A stretch of DNA of 64,000 nucleotides, taken from NCBI RefSeq assembly GCF_000143985.1, contig NC_014364.1:3410001-3474000 (forward strand), given 5' to 3'. Numbering within the stretch: the stretch's first letter is position 1; every line of letters begins with the position of its first letter. Below, piece after piece: positions 7,688-17,793 of this stretch. The notes under the pieces were generated by a model. The model was not told where the DNA came from. It ran no database searches and saw only the letters and a program-made list of their open reading frames with translations. Source of the stretch: Sediminispirochaeta smaragdinae DSM 11293. GTDB lineage: Bacteria; Spirochaetota; Spirochaetia; DSM-16054; Sediminispirochaetaceae. The position numbers were made by a program, and so were the translations under genes.

Positions 7688-8780
7688 TTTCCCCCTCTAT
7701 GTCGGCAAGCTCTTTAAGCAGCTGTTTGCTGCGCAGTGATAACTTTTTGGGAACTTCAATCATAATCTTAATGTACAGATCACCTTTTTTTGCATTGTTA
7801 TGAAGATAGGGAACACCTTCGTTTTTTATACGTAAAATTTTTCCATTTTGGGTCCCGGCCGGAATTTTAAGCTTCAGTTTTTTATCTTCAAGGGTCGAAA
7901 CCTGAATTTCGGAGCCGAGTGCAGCCTGCGTAAAGGAAATCGGAATTGCACAGTAGAGATCATTCCCATCCCGCTCAAAATAGTCATGGGGCTTAACGGT
8001 AATAAATACGTAAAGATCTCCGGCAGGGCCGCCGCCGGCTGCATTATCTCCCTGTCCCGGTATATTGATCCGCTTTCCACTTTCGATCCCGGGAGGAATT
8101 GTCACCTTGATTTTCTGCTGTTTTCGCAGCAATCCACTTCCGTGGCAGGCAGTACAAGGATTTTCAATGATGTACCCCTCACCGCCACAGGTAGGACATG
8201 GGGAAGCAATGGAAAAGAATCCGGAGCTCCGTCGAACCTGGCCGCTACCGCCGCAGGTTGGGCACACCTTTTTGCCGCTTCCCGAAGCTGTGCCAGATCC
8301 GCCACAGGTGGAGCAGGAGACGTTTCTGGTATAAGCGATCTCCACCTTTGTTCCGTAGACAGCATCTTTGAACGAAACCTCAAGGTTATAGCGAAGATCA
8401 GGACCACGGTTGGATCGCCGTTTTCGTCCGCCCTGAGACCGGCTCCCGCCACCTCCGAAAAAACTTGAAAAGATATCGCCGAAATCTCCAAATATATCTT
8501 CAAAATCGTGAAAAACAGTCGAATAGTCGTGGCCTCCACCACCTCCGTTCATGCCTTCCACACCGGCAAAGCCGAACTGATCGTAGGCCTGCCGTTTCTT
8601 TTCGTCTCCGAGAACCTCATAGGCTTCGGTAGCCTCTTTGAAAGAATCTTCGGCGTTTTTGTCTCCCGGATTCTTGTCGGGATGGTATTTTATCGCAAGT
8701 TTACGATAGGCTTTCTTTATCTCATCCTTGGAGGCCCCTTTCGGGACCCCAAGGACTTCGTAGTAATCACGCTTGGCCAC
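7647..8780 (-). CDS. dnaJ: Chaperone protein DnaJ
   Basis: 377 residues, GTG start. The J domain (1-70) has '[15 protein letters not shown]' with the HPD triad that stimulates DnaK ATPase. Next come a Gly/Phe-rich linker (about 75-120) and four zinc-binding CxxCxGxG units ([32 protein letters not shown]), followed by the C-terminal substrate-binding barrels with '[17 protein letters not shown]'. Full length for the family. It is 16 bp downstream of dnaK. Confidence 0.98.
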   Translation of the reverse strand: MAKRDYYEVLGVPKGASKDEIKKAYRKLAIKYHPDKNPGDKNAEDSFKEATEAYEVLGDEKKRQAYDQFGFAGVEGMNGGGGGHDYSTVFHDFEDIFGDFGDIFSSFFGGGGSRSQGGRKRRSNRGPDLRYNLEVSFKDAVYGTKVEIAYTRNVSCSTCGGSGTASGSGKKVCPTCGGSGQVRRSSGFFSIASPCPTCGGEGYIIENPCTACHGSGLLRKQQKIKVTIPPGIESGKRINIPGQGDNAAGGGPAGDLYVFITVKPHDYFERDGNDLYCAIPISFTQAALGSEIQVSTLEDKKLKLKIPAGTQNGKILRIKNEGVPYLHNNAKKGDLYIKIMIEVPKKLSLRSKQLLKELADIEGENGTPQPVSLSSLR

Positions 8781-8796
8781 TGTCTAGGACTCCACT

Positions 8797-10746
8797 CTAT
8801 TTGTCGTTCTCGTCGTCGACAACCTCGTAATCAACATCTTCGACATTGCCATTGCCGGAAGCCTCGGAAGAGGAACCGGAGCCAGCTTCGTTACCTGTGC
8901 CCTGCCCGGACTCCTGGCTGGCGGCACCGGAAGCCTGGCCGGCCCCTGCCTGCTTATACACTTCCTCGGCAAGCTTGTAGGAGGCCTGTTTCAGCTCTTC
9001 AATCTTGCTCTTAATATCCGCTATATCTCCCGATTCCACGCTCTTTTTCAAGGCCTCGACGGAAGCATTGATTTTCTCTTTCTCGGACGTATCGACCTTA
9101 TCACCAAAATCCTTCAGACTTTTTTCGGTCGAATAAATCAGGGAATCGGCCTCATTGCGGACTTCAATCTTTTCCCGCTCTTTTTTATCCTCTTCGGCAT
9201 GGGACTCGGCATCCCGAACCATCTTGTTGATTTCATCTTCGGTGAGGCCGGAAGAGGACTCGATCCTGATTTTCTGTTCCTTGCCGGTGCCCAAATCCTT
9301 TGCAGAGACATGGACAATACCATTGGCATCGATATCGAAGGTTACCTCGATCTGAGGCACCCCTCGAGGGGCCGGAGGGATTCCGACAAGATCAAAACGA
9401 CCGAGGGTACGGTTTTGGCTTGCCATTTCCCGCTCACCCTGGAGCACATGCACGGAAACGGCAGTCTGATTGTCGGCGGCAGTCGAGAATATCTGGCTCT
9501 TGCGGGTCGGTATCGTCGTATTCCGCTCGATCAGTTTGGTAAAGACACCGCCAAGGGTTTCGATGCCGAGGGACAAGGGGGTAACATCGAGAAGCAGAAC
9601 ATCCTTCACATCACCGCCAAGAATCCCCCCCTGGATGGCAGCACCGATGGCTACTACCTCATCGGGGTTAACACCCTTATGGGGTTCACGCTGAAAGATC
9701 TCCTTTACAATCCGCTGTACGGCGGGGATACGTGTTGAGCCACCGACAAGAATAACCTCATCAATATCCGAGGGCGAAAGGCCTGCATCCCGTAAGGCAT
9801 CTGTACAGGGTTTACGAGTCCCCTCGATAAGCTCCCCAACCATCTGCTCAAACTTGGCTCGGCTCAGATTGTACTGCAGATGCTTCGGCCCCGACGCATC
9901 GGCGGTAATAAAGGGCAAGTTAATATCCGAAGACTGGGTGCCGGAGAGTTCGATCTTCGCCTTTTCCGCAGCCTCTTTCAGACGCTGAAGGGCCATCCGG
10001 TCCTGGGAAAGATCGATTCCGCTGTCCTGCTTAAAGCTCTCAATAAGCCACTCAATAATTCGCTGATCGATATTATCACCACCAAGGTGGGTATCACCAT
10101 TGGTCGACTTAACCTCAAAAACACCATCTCCCAACTCCAGGATCGAGATATCAAAGGTACCTCCGCCGAAGTCATAGACGGCGATCTTTTCATCCTTCCC
10201 GTCCTTTCCGAAACCATAGGAAAGGGCGGCTGCCGTCGGCTCATTGACGATCCGTTTTACTTCAAGACCGGCAATACGCCCAGCATCCTTGGTCGCTTGC
10301 CTCTGAGCATCGTTAAAATAGGCAGGAACGGTGATAACGGCTTCGGTAACAGACTCGCCCAGATAGTCTTCGGCCGTCTTCTTCATCTTTTGAAGAACAG
10401 CCGCCGAAATCTCCTGGGGAGAATATTCCTTGTCGTGAGCCATAACACGAACATCGCCATTGGAAGCCTCTTTCAGCTGATAGGGAACCATCTGGATTTC
10501 CCTCGGCACTTCGGAAAAACGACGTCCGATAAAACGCTTGATCGAATAGATGGTGTTTTCAGGATTGGTAACAATCTGGTTCTTTGCAGGCTGACCAACC
10601 AACCGCTCACCTTTTGCCGTAAAACCTACAATAGAAGGGGTGGTCCGCTGCCCTTCGGCATTTTGAATGACGATCGGCTCTCCGCCTTCCATTACCGCGA
10701 CACAAGAGTTTGTCGTTCCAAGGTCAATTCCGATGATCCGTCCCAT
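8797..10746 (-). CDS. dnaK: Chaperone protein DnaK (Hsp70)
   Basis: 649 residues. The N-terminal ATPase domain begins '[18 protein letters not shown]' and contains '[17 protein letters not shown]', '[18 protein letters not shown]' and '[14 protein letters not shown]'. The substrate-binding domain follows (about 390-505), then the helical lid and a Gly/Ser/Glu tail ending '[13 protein letters not shown]'. Every Hsp70 signature is intact. It is the middle gene of grpE-dnaK-dnaJ and refolds stress-damaged proteins with DnaJ and the GrpE nucleotide exchanger. Confidence 0.99.
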   Translation of the reverse strand: MGRIIGIDLGTTNSCVAVMEGGEPIVIQNAEGQRTTPSIVGFTAKGERLVGQPAKNQIVTNPENTIYSIKRFIGRRFSEVPREIQMVPYQLKEASNGDVRVMAHDKEYSPQEISAAVLQKMKKTAEDYLGESVTEAVITVPAYFNDAQRQATKDAGRIAGLEVKRIVNEPTAAALSYGFGKDGKDEKIAVYDFGGGTFDISILELGDGVFEVKSTNGDTHLGGDNIDQRIIEWLIESFKQDSGIDLSQDRMALQRLKEAAEKAKIELSGTQSSDINLPFITADASGPKHLQYNLSRAKFEQMVGELIEGTRKPCTDALRDAGLSPSDIDEVILVGGSTRIPAVQRIVKEIFQREPHKGVNPDEVVAIGAAIQGGILGGDVKDVLLLDVTPLSLGIETLGGVFTKLIERNTTIPTRKSQIFSTAADNQTAVSVHVLQGEREMASQNRTLGRFDLVGIPPAPRGVPQIEVTFDIDANGIVHVSAKDLGTGKEQKIRIESSSGLTEDEINKMVRDAESHAEEDKKEREKIEVRNEADSLIYSTEKSLKDFGDKVDTSEKEKINASVEALKKSVESGDIADIKSKIEELKQASYKLAEEVYKQAGAGQASGAASQESGQGTGNEAGSGSSSEASGNGNVEDVDYEVVDDENDK

Positions 10747-10807
10747 AGTGCATATCTCCTCTCTCTAATTATCTCGTATAAAAATATCGTATTCGGCCTT
10801 CGCCGTA

Positions 10808-11491
10808 TTATTCTTTTGCGGCCTCGTTTTGAGGCTCCTCCTCAGGCTTCTGTCCACCCTTTTCAGGGGCCGGCATGGCCACTCGTACCTTGGCATGACG
10901 AAGGACCCGATCATGGAGCATGTAGCCCCGCTGATAGTCCTCGACGACGGTCTGCACATCATAATCGGGGTTCGCTTCCATACCGATAGCCTCGTGAAGC
11001 TGAGGGTCGAATTCCTTCCCTACGCTCTCCATTCGCGAAAGACCATACTTTCGTTCAAGAACACCGACAAGCTGCTTCTCGATCATCTCGATACCCGAGT
11101 GAAAGCTCTCAAAATCTTTCGATTCATCGGAAGAACGAATGGCCCGCTCAAAATCATCAATAACGGTAATCAAATCCGAAATCAGACTTGAATTGGCATA
11201 TTTAATCGACTCTTCCTTTTCCCGAAGCATGCGCTTTCGAAAATTTTCGAAATCAGCCTGTTTACGAAGATAGCGATCTTTTAGATCACTATTTTCCGCC
11301 TCCAGCTCGCGAATCTTTGCCTCAAGATCGGAGCCCTGCTCTCCTACAGATGCTTCCGCCGAGGAAGGAGCGGATTCTTCCGTTTCTTCCCCCTCAGCTA
11401 TATTCGGTGTACCGTCAGTCTCTTGTTCCTCTGCTTCGGTACGCAACTGATCGTTTGCATCTTTTATATTCTGTTCATCATCTCTGGTCAT
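10808..11491 (-). CDS. grpE: Nucleotide exchange factor GrpE
   Basis: 227 residues. An acidic, disordered N-terminus (1-55) leads into the long GrpE helix ('LKDRYLRKQADFENFRKRM') and a C-terminal beta-domain with 'LSRMESVGKEFDPQLHEAI' and 'VEDYQRGYMLHDRVLRHAKV'. It releases ADP from DnaK. No hrcA gene lies upstream, and no CIRCE element (TTAGCACTC-N9-GAGTGCTAA) is seen in the 134-bp gap before it, so another mode of heat control is likely. Confidence 0.97.
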   Translation of the reverse strand: MTRDDEQNIKDANDQLRTEAEEQETDGTPNIAEGEETEESAPSSAEASVGEQGSDLEAKIRELEAENSDLKDRYLRKQADFENFRKRMLREKEESIKYANSSLISDLITVIDDFERAIRSSDESKDFESFHSGIEMIEKQLVGVLERKYGLSRMESVGKEFDPQLHEAIGMEANPDYDVQTVVEDYQRGYMLHDRVLRHAKVRVAMPAPEKGGQKPEEEPQNEAAKE

Positions 11492-11551
11492 GCGTAACCT
11501 CTATGATAAGTTGGTAACATATACTTTGATTTCGGCTTTACGGCCATCATT

Positions 11552-11581
11552 AAAATACTAAGCCCAGATGAAAGGCGTCAA
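11552..11581 (-). promoter_or_regulatory. Possible promoter for grpE-dnaK-dnaJ
   Basis: Minus-strand TTGACG (11576-11581) and TATTTT (11552-11557) with an 18-bp gap, or GTATTT with 17 bp. It is the best vegetative-type match in the 134-bp gap between the coiled-coil gene and grpE. Confidence 0.45.
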
Positions 11582-11625
11582 GCATTTTCACAAATGAAGG
11601 GAGGAAATATCAACAAGAGATAGAG

Positions 11626-14600
11626 TTATCTATTATTGGGAATCATCTCGAGGATAAGCTCGACCTCACCTCTGCTCAGCTTCGTTGCCCTGGAAATCTG
11701 ATCGACGGTCCACCCCTGCCGCGCAAGCCTGGAGACGAGCTCCCTGGCATTCATCCCCGGAGCCCCCCCCCGCTTATCACTTCCCGTCGCCCCATCGCTT
11801 TTCATGATGGATCCGAGCAGTTTCACCTGTTCCTGAGCCTGTTTGCTTACCTCTTCAAGACGGGTTTCGGTCCGGGCAAGCCACTCACGCGCCTTCTGCA
11901 ACTCGTCAATCCGCTTTTCCGAATCACTAAGGAGGGTATCGACCTTTTCGAGCTGCTCCATGGCATCCTCTGCCTTACGCTTGTTTATCGCCAGGGTATC
12001 GATACGACGACGCAATTCGTCGATCGTTTCCGGGAGCTCGAGCAATTTCGAATCGATCTCCTTAAGCTCCTTTTCGAGATCGGTCATTCGCTGGAAATTA
12101 CTGTCGACCCCTTCGATGGTGGAATCCATTACATCTCGCCGTTTCTCGAGACGTTCATAGCGCTGCTCGATCTCTTTTTCGAGATCCTCGAGGCTCCGAA
12201 GCCGCGCCTGTATAGACTGAAGCTCATCATGGCTGCCGGTCACCTGATCAAGCTTTACATCAACGGCCTGACTGATATTGATGAGCTTTTTAAAATCTCC
12301 CTCCATTTCCTCAAGCCGCTTTTTTTCGGCAAGGAAACGGTTAAGCCGGCCGTTCACCTCATCACCCAGCTTCCGAATCGACTGGAATTTCCGTTCGGTT
12401 TCACGAATCTCCTGGCTCTGTCCTTCGATTCTGTTGATTTCCACCTTGAGATCCTCAATCGTTTCCTGCAGCCCGATCTTCAGGGCGTCGGCACGCTCAA
12501 AGAGCTTTGTTTGGGCCAGAAACTGCTTTAAACGCTTATCAATATCCTGGAGCTGTGCATCGAGAGCACCGCTGTTCTCCTCAATTCGGCCCAGCAGCTT
12601 CTTCTGCATCTGCTCGACCTTATCCTTTGTATCGGCGCCGAAGGCCTTGAAATCCTTGATCCTTTCATCGATATCAGCCTGAAAATCCCTGTTACGTTTC
12701 TGTATCTCGATGGAAAAGTTTTCATAGTCACGATTAAAGTTGTCGAAAGCCGATTCGGTACGTTTACGCAGATCACCCTCGAACGCTAAAATGGTATCGG
12801 AAATTTCCTTTAACTCGTTCTTAAGGCGCGTGCGCTCCTCCTGAGTCTGAAGGATGAGGTCGTCACGCTGCGCCTCGAAATCACGCCTGAGGGCACCGAT
12901 ATTCTCCTCGGTCGATTTCTTCAATTCGCTATAGTCGCCGGAAAGCTCCCCTTTTGTCTCTTCGAGCTCCTGAAGTACCTTCTCCTGCCATCCGGAGAGA
13001 TCGCTTCTGGCACTCTCCATCATCTGGCTAAGCTCCACCTGCTTGGCTTCGACACCCTCGGAAATTTCTGTCAGCCGACTGGTAAGTTCCCGCTCCTGCC
13101 GCTTGATTTGCGACGAAACCGAACTATCGTAATCGCTGAACTCCTTCTGAAAGGCAAGGCGAGAACTCTCTTTTGCCTCGAGGATCTGATTCTTGAGACT
13201 CTCTTCAAGTCCGCCGAGGGCTTGCCCCGTAGTGTTCATACGCTCGCCGATTCGCTCCTGAAAAGCGGCGACCTGCTGCTCGAATTTTTCCTGCTGGGCG
13301 TATATCTTTCCCTGGAAGCTGCTCAAGCGCTGCTTCAAGTCATCGGCATATTCGATTTCCAGTTTCTGCCGACCGTTCTCTCCATTGGTACCCAGCTCTT
13401 CGAGGCGCATCTCCACATCCTTTTTCCACGCCTCGATGCGTTCATCCATCTGACCGGCCCTGCGCTGAAGATCGCCGAAAAACTCAGACTCAAAGACCTC
13501 AAGTTTTTCAGAAACATTCTGATAGGCCTGGTTCTTCAGCTGGTTAAGCTCCTCTTCAACCCCGGCTATGGCGCTACGGATTTCGCCGATCTCCGTATCA
13601 GCCCGTTCCTTTTCATCGCTGCGATAGCCGGCCATTTCATCCTTAAAGAGACCGAAATCATCCCGCACCCGGGAAGATACCCGTTCCATGGAGTCACGCA
13701 GATTGGCCTCAAGAGAATCGATATCGGCGCTAACCTCTTCGATCCTGGTAAACCGGTAGGAGACCTCCTCTTCCCAACTGGAAATTTTATCCTCAAGTTC
13801 GGTAAAGGTCTTCTCAATGGTATGCTCAAAACCTGCAAGCTTCTCTTCCTGACGCTGTTTGAGATCGGTGTCGAGGCGGCCGGAACGCTCGGTCAGTTCG
13901 TCAAGCTGTAGTGCGGCAGCGTCAGCCGTCTTTGTAAGCGCCTCGTAGCGATCATTAATCCCCTTCTCAAAAGCGCCTAAGCGCTGATCGACCTCCGATC
14001 GTGATTTCTCGGCTGCATTGGCCGTCGACTGGATATCAGCAAGTAGCCTCGACTCGGTTTCCTGCCGCTTTGCTTCGATATTTTTTCTAAGAAGTTCAAA
14101 GACCTCATCGTCAAGGTTTTCTCCGCGCTTGGCGGCCCTCTCGAGGGATTCCTGATAGGCCGATTCAATCGCCGACATCTCATCCCGAAAACGGGCAAGG
14201 CTTTGATTCAGCTGCTCCTGACCGCCTTGTAATTGTTGCAGAAAGAGATCGCCCTCTTTCTTTCGCTTTTCAAGTGTACCGCTCAGCCCTTCGTCGAAAC
14301 CGGCGACAAGAGATTCCCCGCGCTGCTCGGCCCGATAGAGCTGTTCATCAAGACCAGCCTCAATTGCCTTCATCGTCTCGGCCTCCATAGAGCTTCGACG
14401 ATCCTCAAGCCGGTCCAGCTGCTCAGTGAAACTGTGGATCCTGGTTTCGGCTTCCTCCACCTCTTTATGAACACCGGTAACGATCTGACGGGTACGCTTC
14501 AGCACCTCGGCACTCACCTTTCGCAAGGCCGTATCGTTTTCCTTTGTGAATTTTCCATTGATTTCGGGGATCTGTTTTTCCAGCTGGAGAATCCGAACCC

Positions 14601-15018
14601 CGGCCTCCTTCACCCGCTTGCCGACCTTATCGACAAATTCCGATTCCTCATGGAGACGCTTGAGATTCTCTTCGACCTGACCGGTCATGCGGCCCAGCTC
14701 ACCGAGTGTCTTGTCATACTCACTGATGCGTTCATGCACAAGCTCAATCTTCTCGGCCTTTTTCCCAAGCTCCTCTTCGATACCGACAATTCGCTTAAGG
14801 ATCTCTTTGCCGGTTTTCTGATGAACATCAAGATCGATGGCGAGATTCTTTACTTCCTGGGTCTTTCCATCCACAAAACCGTCCAGCTCGCCCTTGATCT
14901 TCTCCGAATAGCGCCGAATTTTGTCCAAAGAACGATTATTGCGGTCCATTTGCCGGTACAACGCCAGTACCAGCACCACAATCAAGAGGGTAATAACATT
15001 TCCCAATGAGAATACCAT
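11626..15018 (-). CDS. Giant membrane-anchored coiled-coil protein (SpiroCoCo type)
   Basis: 1130 residues. An N-terminal TM helix (about 5-21, 'VITLLIVVLVLALY') is followed by roughly 1000 residues of almost unbroken coiled coil, with Lys/Glu/Gln/Arg-rich heptads and nearly no Pro. A short linker with 'DKRGGAPGM' comes next, then a small C-terminal helix-turn-helix-like module ('GWTVDQISRATKLSRGEVEL'). This architecture matches a coiled-coil family known almost only from spirochaetes. It could act as a long tether or scaffold between the inner membrane and a cytoplasmic partner; the function is not known. It has its own promoter at 15045-15073 and lies just upstream of grpE. Confidence 0.8.
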   Translation of the reverse strand: MVFSLGNVITLLIVVLVLALYRQMDRNNRSLDKIRRYSEKIKGELDGFVDGKTQEVKNLAIDLDVHQKTGKEILKRIVGIEEELGKKAEKIELVHERISEYDKTLGELGRMTGQVEENLKRLHEESEFVDKVGKRVKEAGVRILQLEKQIPEINGKFTKENDTALRKVSAEVLKRTRQIVTGVHKEVEEAETRIHSFTEQLDRLEDRRSSMEAETMKAIEAGLDEQLYRAEQRGESLVAGFDEGLSGTLEKRKKEGDLFLQQLQGGQEQLNQSLARFRDEMSAIESAYQESLERAAKRGENLDDEVFELLRKNIEAKRQETESRLLADIQSTANAAEKSRSEVDQRLGAFEKGINDRYEALTKTADAAALQLDELTERSGRLDTDLKQRQEEKLAGFEHTIEKTFTELEDKISSWEEEVSYRFTRIEEVSADIDSLEANLRDSMERVSSRVRDDFGLFKDEMAGYRSDEKERADTEIGEIRSAIAGVEEELNQLKNQAYQNVSEKLEVFESEFFGDLQRRAGQMDERIEAWKKDVEMRLEELGTNGENGRQKLEIEYADDLKQRLSSFQGKIYAQQEKFEQQVAAFQERIGERMNTTGQALGGLEESLKNQILEAKESSRLAFQKEFSDYDSSVSSQIKRQERELTSRLTEISEGVEAKQVELSQMMESARSDLSGWQEKVLQELEETKGELSGDYSELKKSTEENIGALRRDFEAQRDDLILQTQEERTRLKNELKEISDTILAFEGDLRKRTESAFDNFNRDYENFSIEIQKRNRDFQADIDERIKDFKAFGADTKDKVEQMQKKLLGRIEENSGALDAQLQDIDKRLKQFLAQTKLFERADALKIGLQETIEDLKVEINRIEGQSQEIRETERKFQSIRKLGDEVNGRLNRFLAEKKRLEEMEGDFKKLINISQAVDVKLDQVTGSHDELQSIQARLRSLEDLEKEIEQRYERLEKRRDVMDSTIEGVDSNFQRMTDLEKELKEIDSKLLELPETIDELRRRIDTLAINKRKAEDAMEQLEKVDTLLSDSEKRIDELQKAREWLARTETRLEEVSKQAQEQVKLLGSIMKSDGATGSDKRGGAPGMNARELVSRLARQGWTVDQISRATKLSRGEVELILEMIPNNR

Positions 15019-15044
15019 ATTTCTCTCCCAGTTTATCCCCGATT

Positions 15045-15073
15045 ATTGTTACCCAGGAAGAGTAAGATGTCAA
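15045..15073 (-). promoter_or_regulatory. Promoter for the coiled-coil gene
   Basis: Minus-strand TTGACA (15068-15073), 17 bp, AACAAT (15045-15050). The -35 box lies in the last codons of the upstream HAD gene. Confidence 0.5.
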
Positions 15074-15735
15074 TTCAATCTCTCTTCCACCCAGCGCCGC
15101 AGCTCCGGATAACGGAAGAACGCAAAGTCGGCAATCCCCTTTTGCTCCCGAGAACGGGTCAAATAGGCCGTTCGCATCCCGACTCCTGCGGCTCCCTCGA
15201 TATCATACCGATAACTGTTCCCAACGTACAGGATTTCTTCCGGAGGCAAACCGAGAGCGGAAACCAGCCGGCGGAAAGGAAGAGGATCGGGCTTGAGGCG
15301 TCCGGAATCTTCGGAACAACATGCGATATCGATAAGATCGTCCACTCCGAGATAGGAGAGCTTCCGTTGAATCGGAAAATCACTGAGCACGGCAAGCTTC
15401 ACCCCGGACCGCTTGAAGGACAGGAGGGTCTCCCGAAGCTGGGCAAAGGGGCGGACCCCTCGAAATGAGCGTTCCCATACCCCGTAGAGATGACGATCAA
15501 TCTTCTCTGCCGCCTTCGTTTCCGAAAGTCGTCCACCAGAGGCGCGGGAAAGAAAGCGGGCCTGGGCCTGCCTGAAGCCTCCGTCGAAAGCCTTTTTTCT
15601 GATCTCTTTTCTCACCCTGCCGAAACGGAGAACCAGCATTGGATGAAAAAGAAAAGAGGGAAGGGAATGAAGATACATCCTGCGGTTCGGATAGAGGGTC
15701 CCGTCGATGTCGAAAGCAATAGCCCGAATCTGCAC
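15070..15735 (-). CDS. HAD superfamily hydrolase
   Basis: 221 residues. HAD motif I is 'AFDIDGTLYPN', motif II 'LAVLSDFP', motif III the Lys in 'SGRLKPDPLPFRRLV', and motif IV 'ILYVGNSYRYDIEGA'. The helical cap (about 20-95) places it in HAD-IA type phosphatases of small molecules; the substrate is not predictable. It follows tonB by 23 bp and is the last gene of the long operon. Confidence 0.88.
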   Translation of the reverse strand: MQIRAIAFDIDGTLYPNRRMYLHSLPSFLFHPMLVLRFGRVRKEIRKKAFDGGFRQAQARFLSRASGGRLSETKAAEKIDRHLYGVWERSFRGVRPFAQLRETLLSFKRSGVKLAVLSDFPIQRKLSYLGVDDLIDIACCSEDSGRLKPDPLPFRRLVSALGLPPEEILYVGNSYRYDIEGAAGVGMRTAYLTRSREQKGIADFAFFRYPELRRWVEERLN

Positions 15736-15758
15736 TATACCTACTCCAAGTCTTGCTG

Positions 15759-16763
15759 TTATTGGGTTCTGATAATAAGGCGGACCTTCCCTTTCACCGA
15801 AGAGCCATCTTCCGCCTCTGAAAACTTCCAGTTTCTTATGGCCTGTTTTATCACATTGTCCAATTCTGTGCTACCGGATGAGGAGACAACCTCGGGAAGT
15901 AGCGGCCGCCCGTCGGCAGGAAGGGTAAACTGGACCTCTACCATGACGGAGCTTCGTCCGCCAAGCATCTCCGGCTCTATCTCGGGTTTACTCCATGCAA
16001 GCAGCTTCCTGGTCTGGTCGCCCTCGAAGGTCACATCCGGCTCATCGACCGAAGCGTTATCCGTCCCCCCGGAAGAACCGGCCGAGGTCTGTCCCGAACG
16101 GCCACTTGAGGTGGCCTGATCGGCAATGGCCCCCAGCTTCTCCTCTACCGTACTGTCGGAGAGAAGCGGAGAAGCTGCCTTCTCATTTCCCTCGCCCGCA
16201 GTAGGAGCTTCCGCGTCCTCATCGGACCGGGAGAGGTCTGAGGTACTTCCTGCAGCCTCATCACCATAGACAATCTCCGAACCGGGAGACCAGTTATTGC
16301 GGACGACTTCAGGCTCGGGAGGGGCCTTGGGAGGTTCGGAAGAAGAGATGCGGGGAGCGGGGGCGGGCAACGGAGCGGCCGAGGCTGGAGGCTGAGAGGC
16401 TTGCTCCCTGCTTGCCCTAGGCTGCGGTTGTGCCGGAGTCTCAACTGCAGAAGCGCGGGGAGAAGTCTGCTTCGCGACTTCCGGGCGAGGAGCAGGCCGC
16501 TCAGGGGCCTTTTGGGGGGCAGGCACTATGGCTTCCGGCTGCGGTTCCGTTGCTTCTGGTTTTTCTACCTTTTCTACCTCCGAAGGCGTTACCGCTTCAG
16601 GCTCGGTAGGAAGAGGAGGAGGCAAAAGCACCACAGGGTCGAGCCGAAGGGTATCCGCTTCGGGAGACCAGTCGACAAGACCAAGCAGGAGGGCAAGTAA
16701 AAGATGCAGAGCCAGAGCGATCAGAAGGCTCACGCCAAGTCGCTCCCGGGAATCATACATCAC
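15759..16763 (-). CDS. TonB-family energy transducer
   Basis: 334 residues. One N-terminal TM helix (about 12-32), a long Pro/Glu/Ala/Ser-rich periplasmic spacer (about 38-210) and a C-terminal TonB-like domain (about 265-334) with 'SVMVEVQFTLPADGRPLLPEVV', here given in part, and 'LDNVIKQAIRNWKF'. This is the TonB/TolA plan: transmitting proton-motive force from ExbB-ExbD to an outer-membrane partner. The start overlaps the exbD stop by 4 bp (16760-16763). Because no plug-type receptor is nearby, the partner may be the barrel protein at 17794-19392. Confidence 0.88.
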   Translation of the reverse strand: MMYDSRERLGVSLLIALALHLLLALLLGLVDWSPEADTLRLDPVVLLPPPLPTEPEAVTPSEVEKVEKPEATEPQPEAIVPAPQKAPERPAPRPEVAKQTSPRASAVETPAQPQPRASREQASQPPASAAPLPAPAPRISSSEPPKAPPEPEVVRNNWSPGSEIVYGDEAAGSTSDLSRSDEDAEAPTAGEGNEKAASPLLSDSTVEEKLGAIADQATSSGRSGQTSAGSSGGTDNASVDEPDVTFEGDQTRKLLAWSKPEIEPEMLGGRSSVMVEVQFTLPADGRPLLPEVVSSSGSTELDNVIKQAIRNWKFSEAEDGSSVKGKVRLIIRTQ

Positions 16764-17164
16764 GGGGCATCATCCTTTGTTCGCAATGTTATACCCGTAA
16801 ACCCCTCGGTACGCAGCACATCGAGGAGCCGGACCATCAGACTGTAGCTTACCCCGGAGTCTCCTTCGATGATGACAGCCTTAATATCGTCCTGACTCCG
16901 GAGGGAGGCCAGCCCCTCCTTCAGATCCGCAAGAGCGTAACGGTCTCTGTTCAGGTAGATCTCATCTTCGGATACCACGGTAACAACGAGTCGCGTCATC
17001 ACCGCAGGCTCGGCAGTACTGGAACTTGGAAGCTCGATACTGATGCCGGGGGTCAGCAAAAAGGTGCTTGATACCATGAAAAAGATAACCAGCTGGAACA
17101 CCACATCGATCATCGGAACAAGATCGACGGTTGCCGTCGGTTTCAAACGTCTGCGAAAGGTCAT
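16760..17164 (-). CDS. ExbD/TolR family protein
   Basis: 134 residues. A short cytoplasmic N-terminus is followed by one TM helix carrying the conserved Asp of the proton channel ('VDLVPMIDVVFQLVIFFMV') and a periplasmic domain (about 50-134). It starts within the exbB stop codon and ends within the tonB start codon (4-bp overlaps on both sides), so the three proteins should be made in fixed ratio. Confidence 0.94.
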   Translation of the reverse strand: MTFRRRLKPTATVDLVPMIDVVFQLVIFFMVSSTFLLTPGISIELPSSSTAEPAVMTRLVVTVVSEDEIYLNRDRYALADLKEGLASLRSQDDIKAVIIEGDSGVSYSLMVRLLDVLRTEGFTGITLRTKDDAP

Positions 17165-17778
17165 CGTTCCTTCTCCGAACCACCTATAAAGAGAATCAGC
17201 TCGTTCACCCGGTTTTCCATTCTGATAATCATATGGTTTACCCTATTGACCAGATAATTATAAAAGGTGATGGCGGGAACCGACACCACGATGCCTGCTG
17301 CAGTGGTCAAAAGCGCTTCGGAGATACCGGTGGCAAGGAGCGATGGATCCCCCACAGCCCCGGAGGAGCCGAGAACACCGAACGCCTTGATATTTCCGGT
17401 GACCGTTCCGAGAAGCCCCAAAAGGGGACTGATATGGGCGATGGTTCCCAAACTCGTCAGGTAACGTTCGAGCTGAGGAATCTCAAGGTTTGCGGCCGAG
17501 GTAATTGCCTCCTTCATATCGGAGGTTGGGTAATCGCGATGCTCAATCCCCACCTTGATCAGGTTGGCGATCGGAGAGGGGTTGTTCTCACAAATATCGA
17601 TCGCCTCATCGTAATGGCCCTTTCCAAGTGTAGCCTTTAAGCGATTAATCAGCGACTCTTCATCAACCTTTATCTTTCTGAAAAAGAGCAACCGTTCAAT
17701 GATAATAACAGCGGCAAGAACACTCAGAATCATGATCAGAATCATGATGATTCCGCCTTTTTCAATCAGAACAAACAT
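17161..17778 (-). CDS. MotA/TolQ/ExbB family proton channel protein
   Basis: 205 residues with three TM helices (about 8-27, 95-120 and 140-165). The typical ExbB stretch 'LTSLGTIAHISPLLGLLGTV' and 'GISEALLTTAAGIVVSVPA' are present. It forms the inner-membrane proton channel with ExbD. The gap to the barrel gene upstream is 15 bp. Confidence 0.94.
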   Translation of the reverse strand: MFVLIEKGGIIMILIMILSVLAAVIIIERLLFFRKIKVDEESLINRLKATLGKGHYDEAIDICENNPSPIANLIKVGIEHRDYPTSDMKEAITSAANLEIPQLERYLTSLGTIAHISPLLGLLGTVTGNIKAFGVLGSSGAVGDPSLLATGISEALLTTAAGIVVSVPAITFYNYLVNRVNHMIIRMENRVNELILFIGGSEKER

Positions 17779-17793
17779 GTAGTTCCCCTTTAC

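Noticed and set aside
9880-10989. 369-codon plus-strand open frame
   Set aside because: Lies antisense to dnaK and grpE, which are certain; its length reflects codon bias of the real genes.
11492-11625. CIRCE heat-shock operator before grpE
   Set aside because: Searched by eye for TTAGCACTC and its inverted partner; neither is present.
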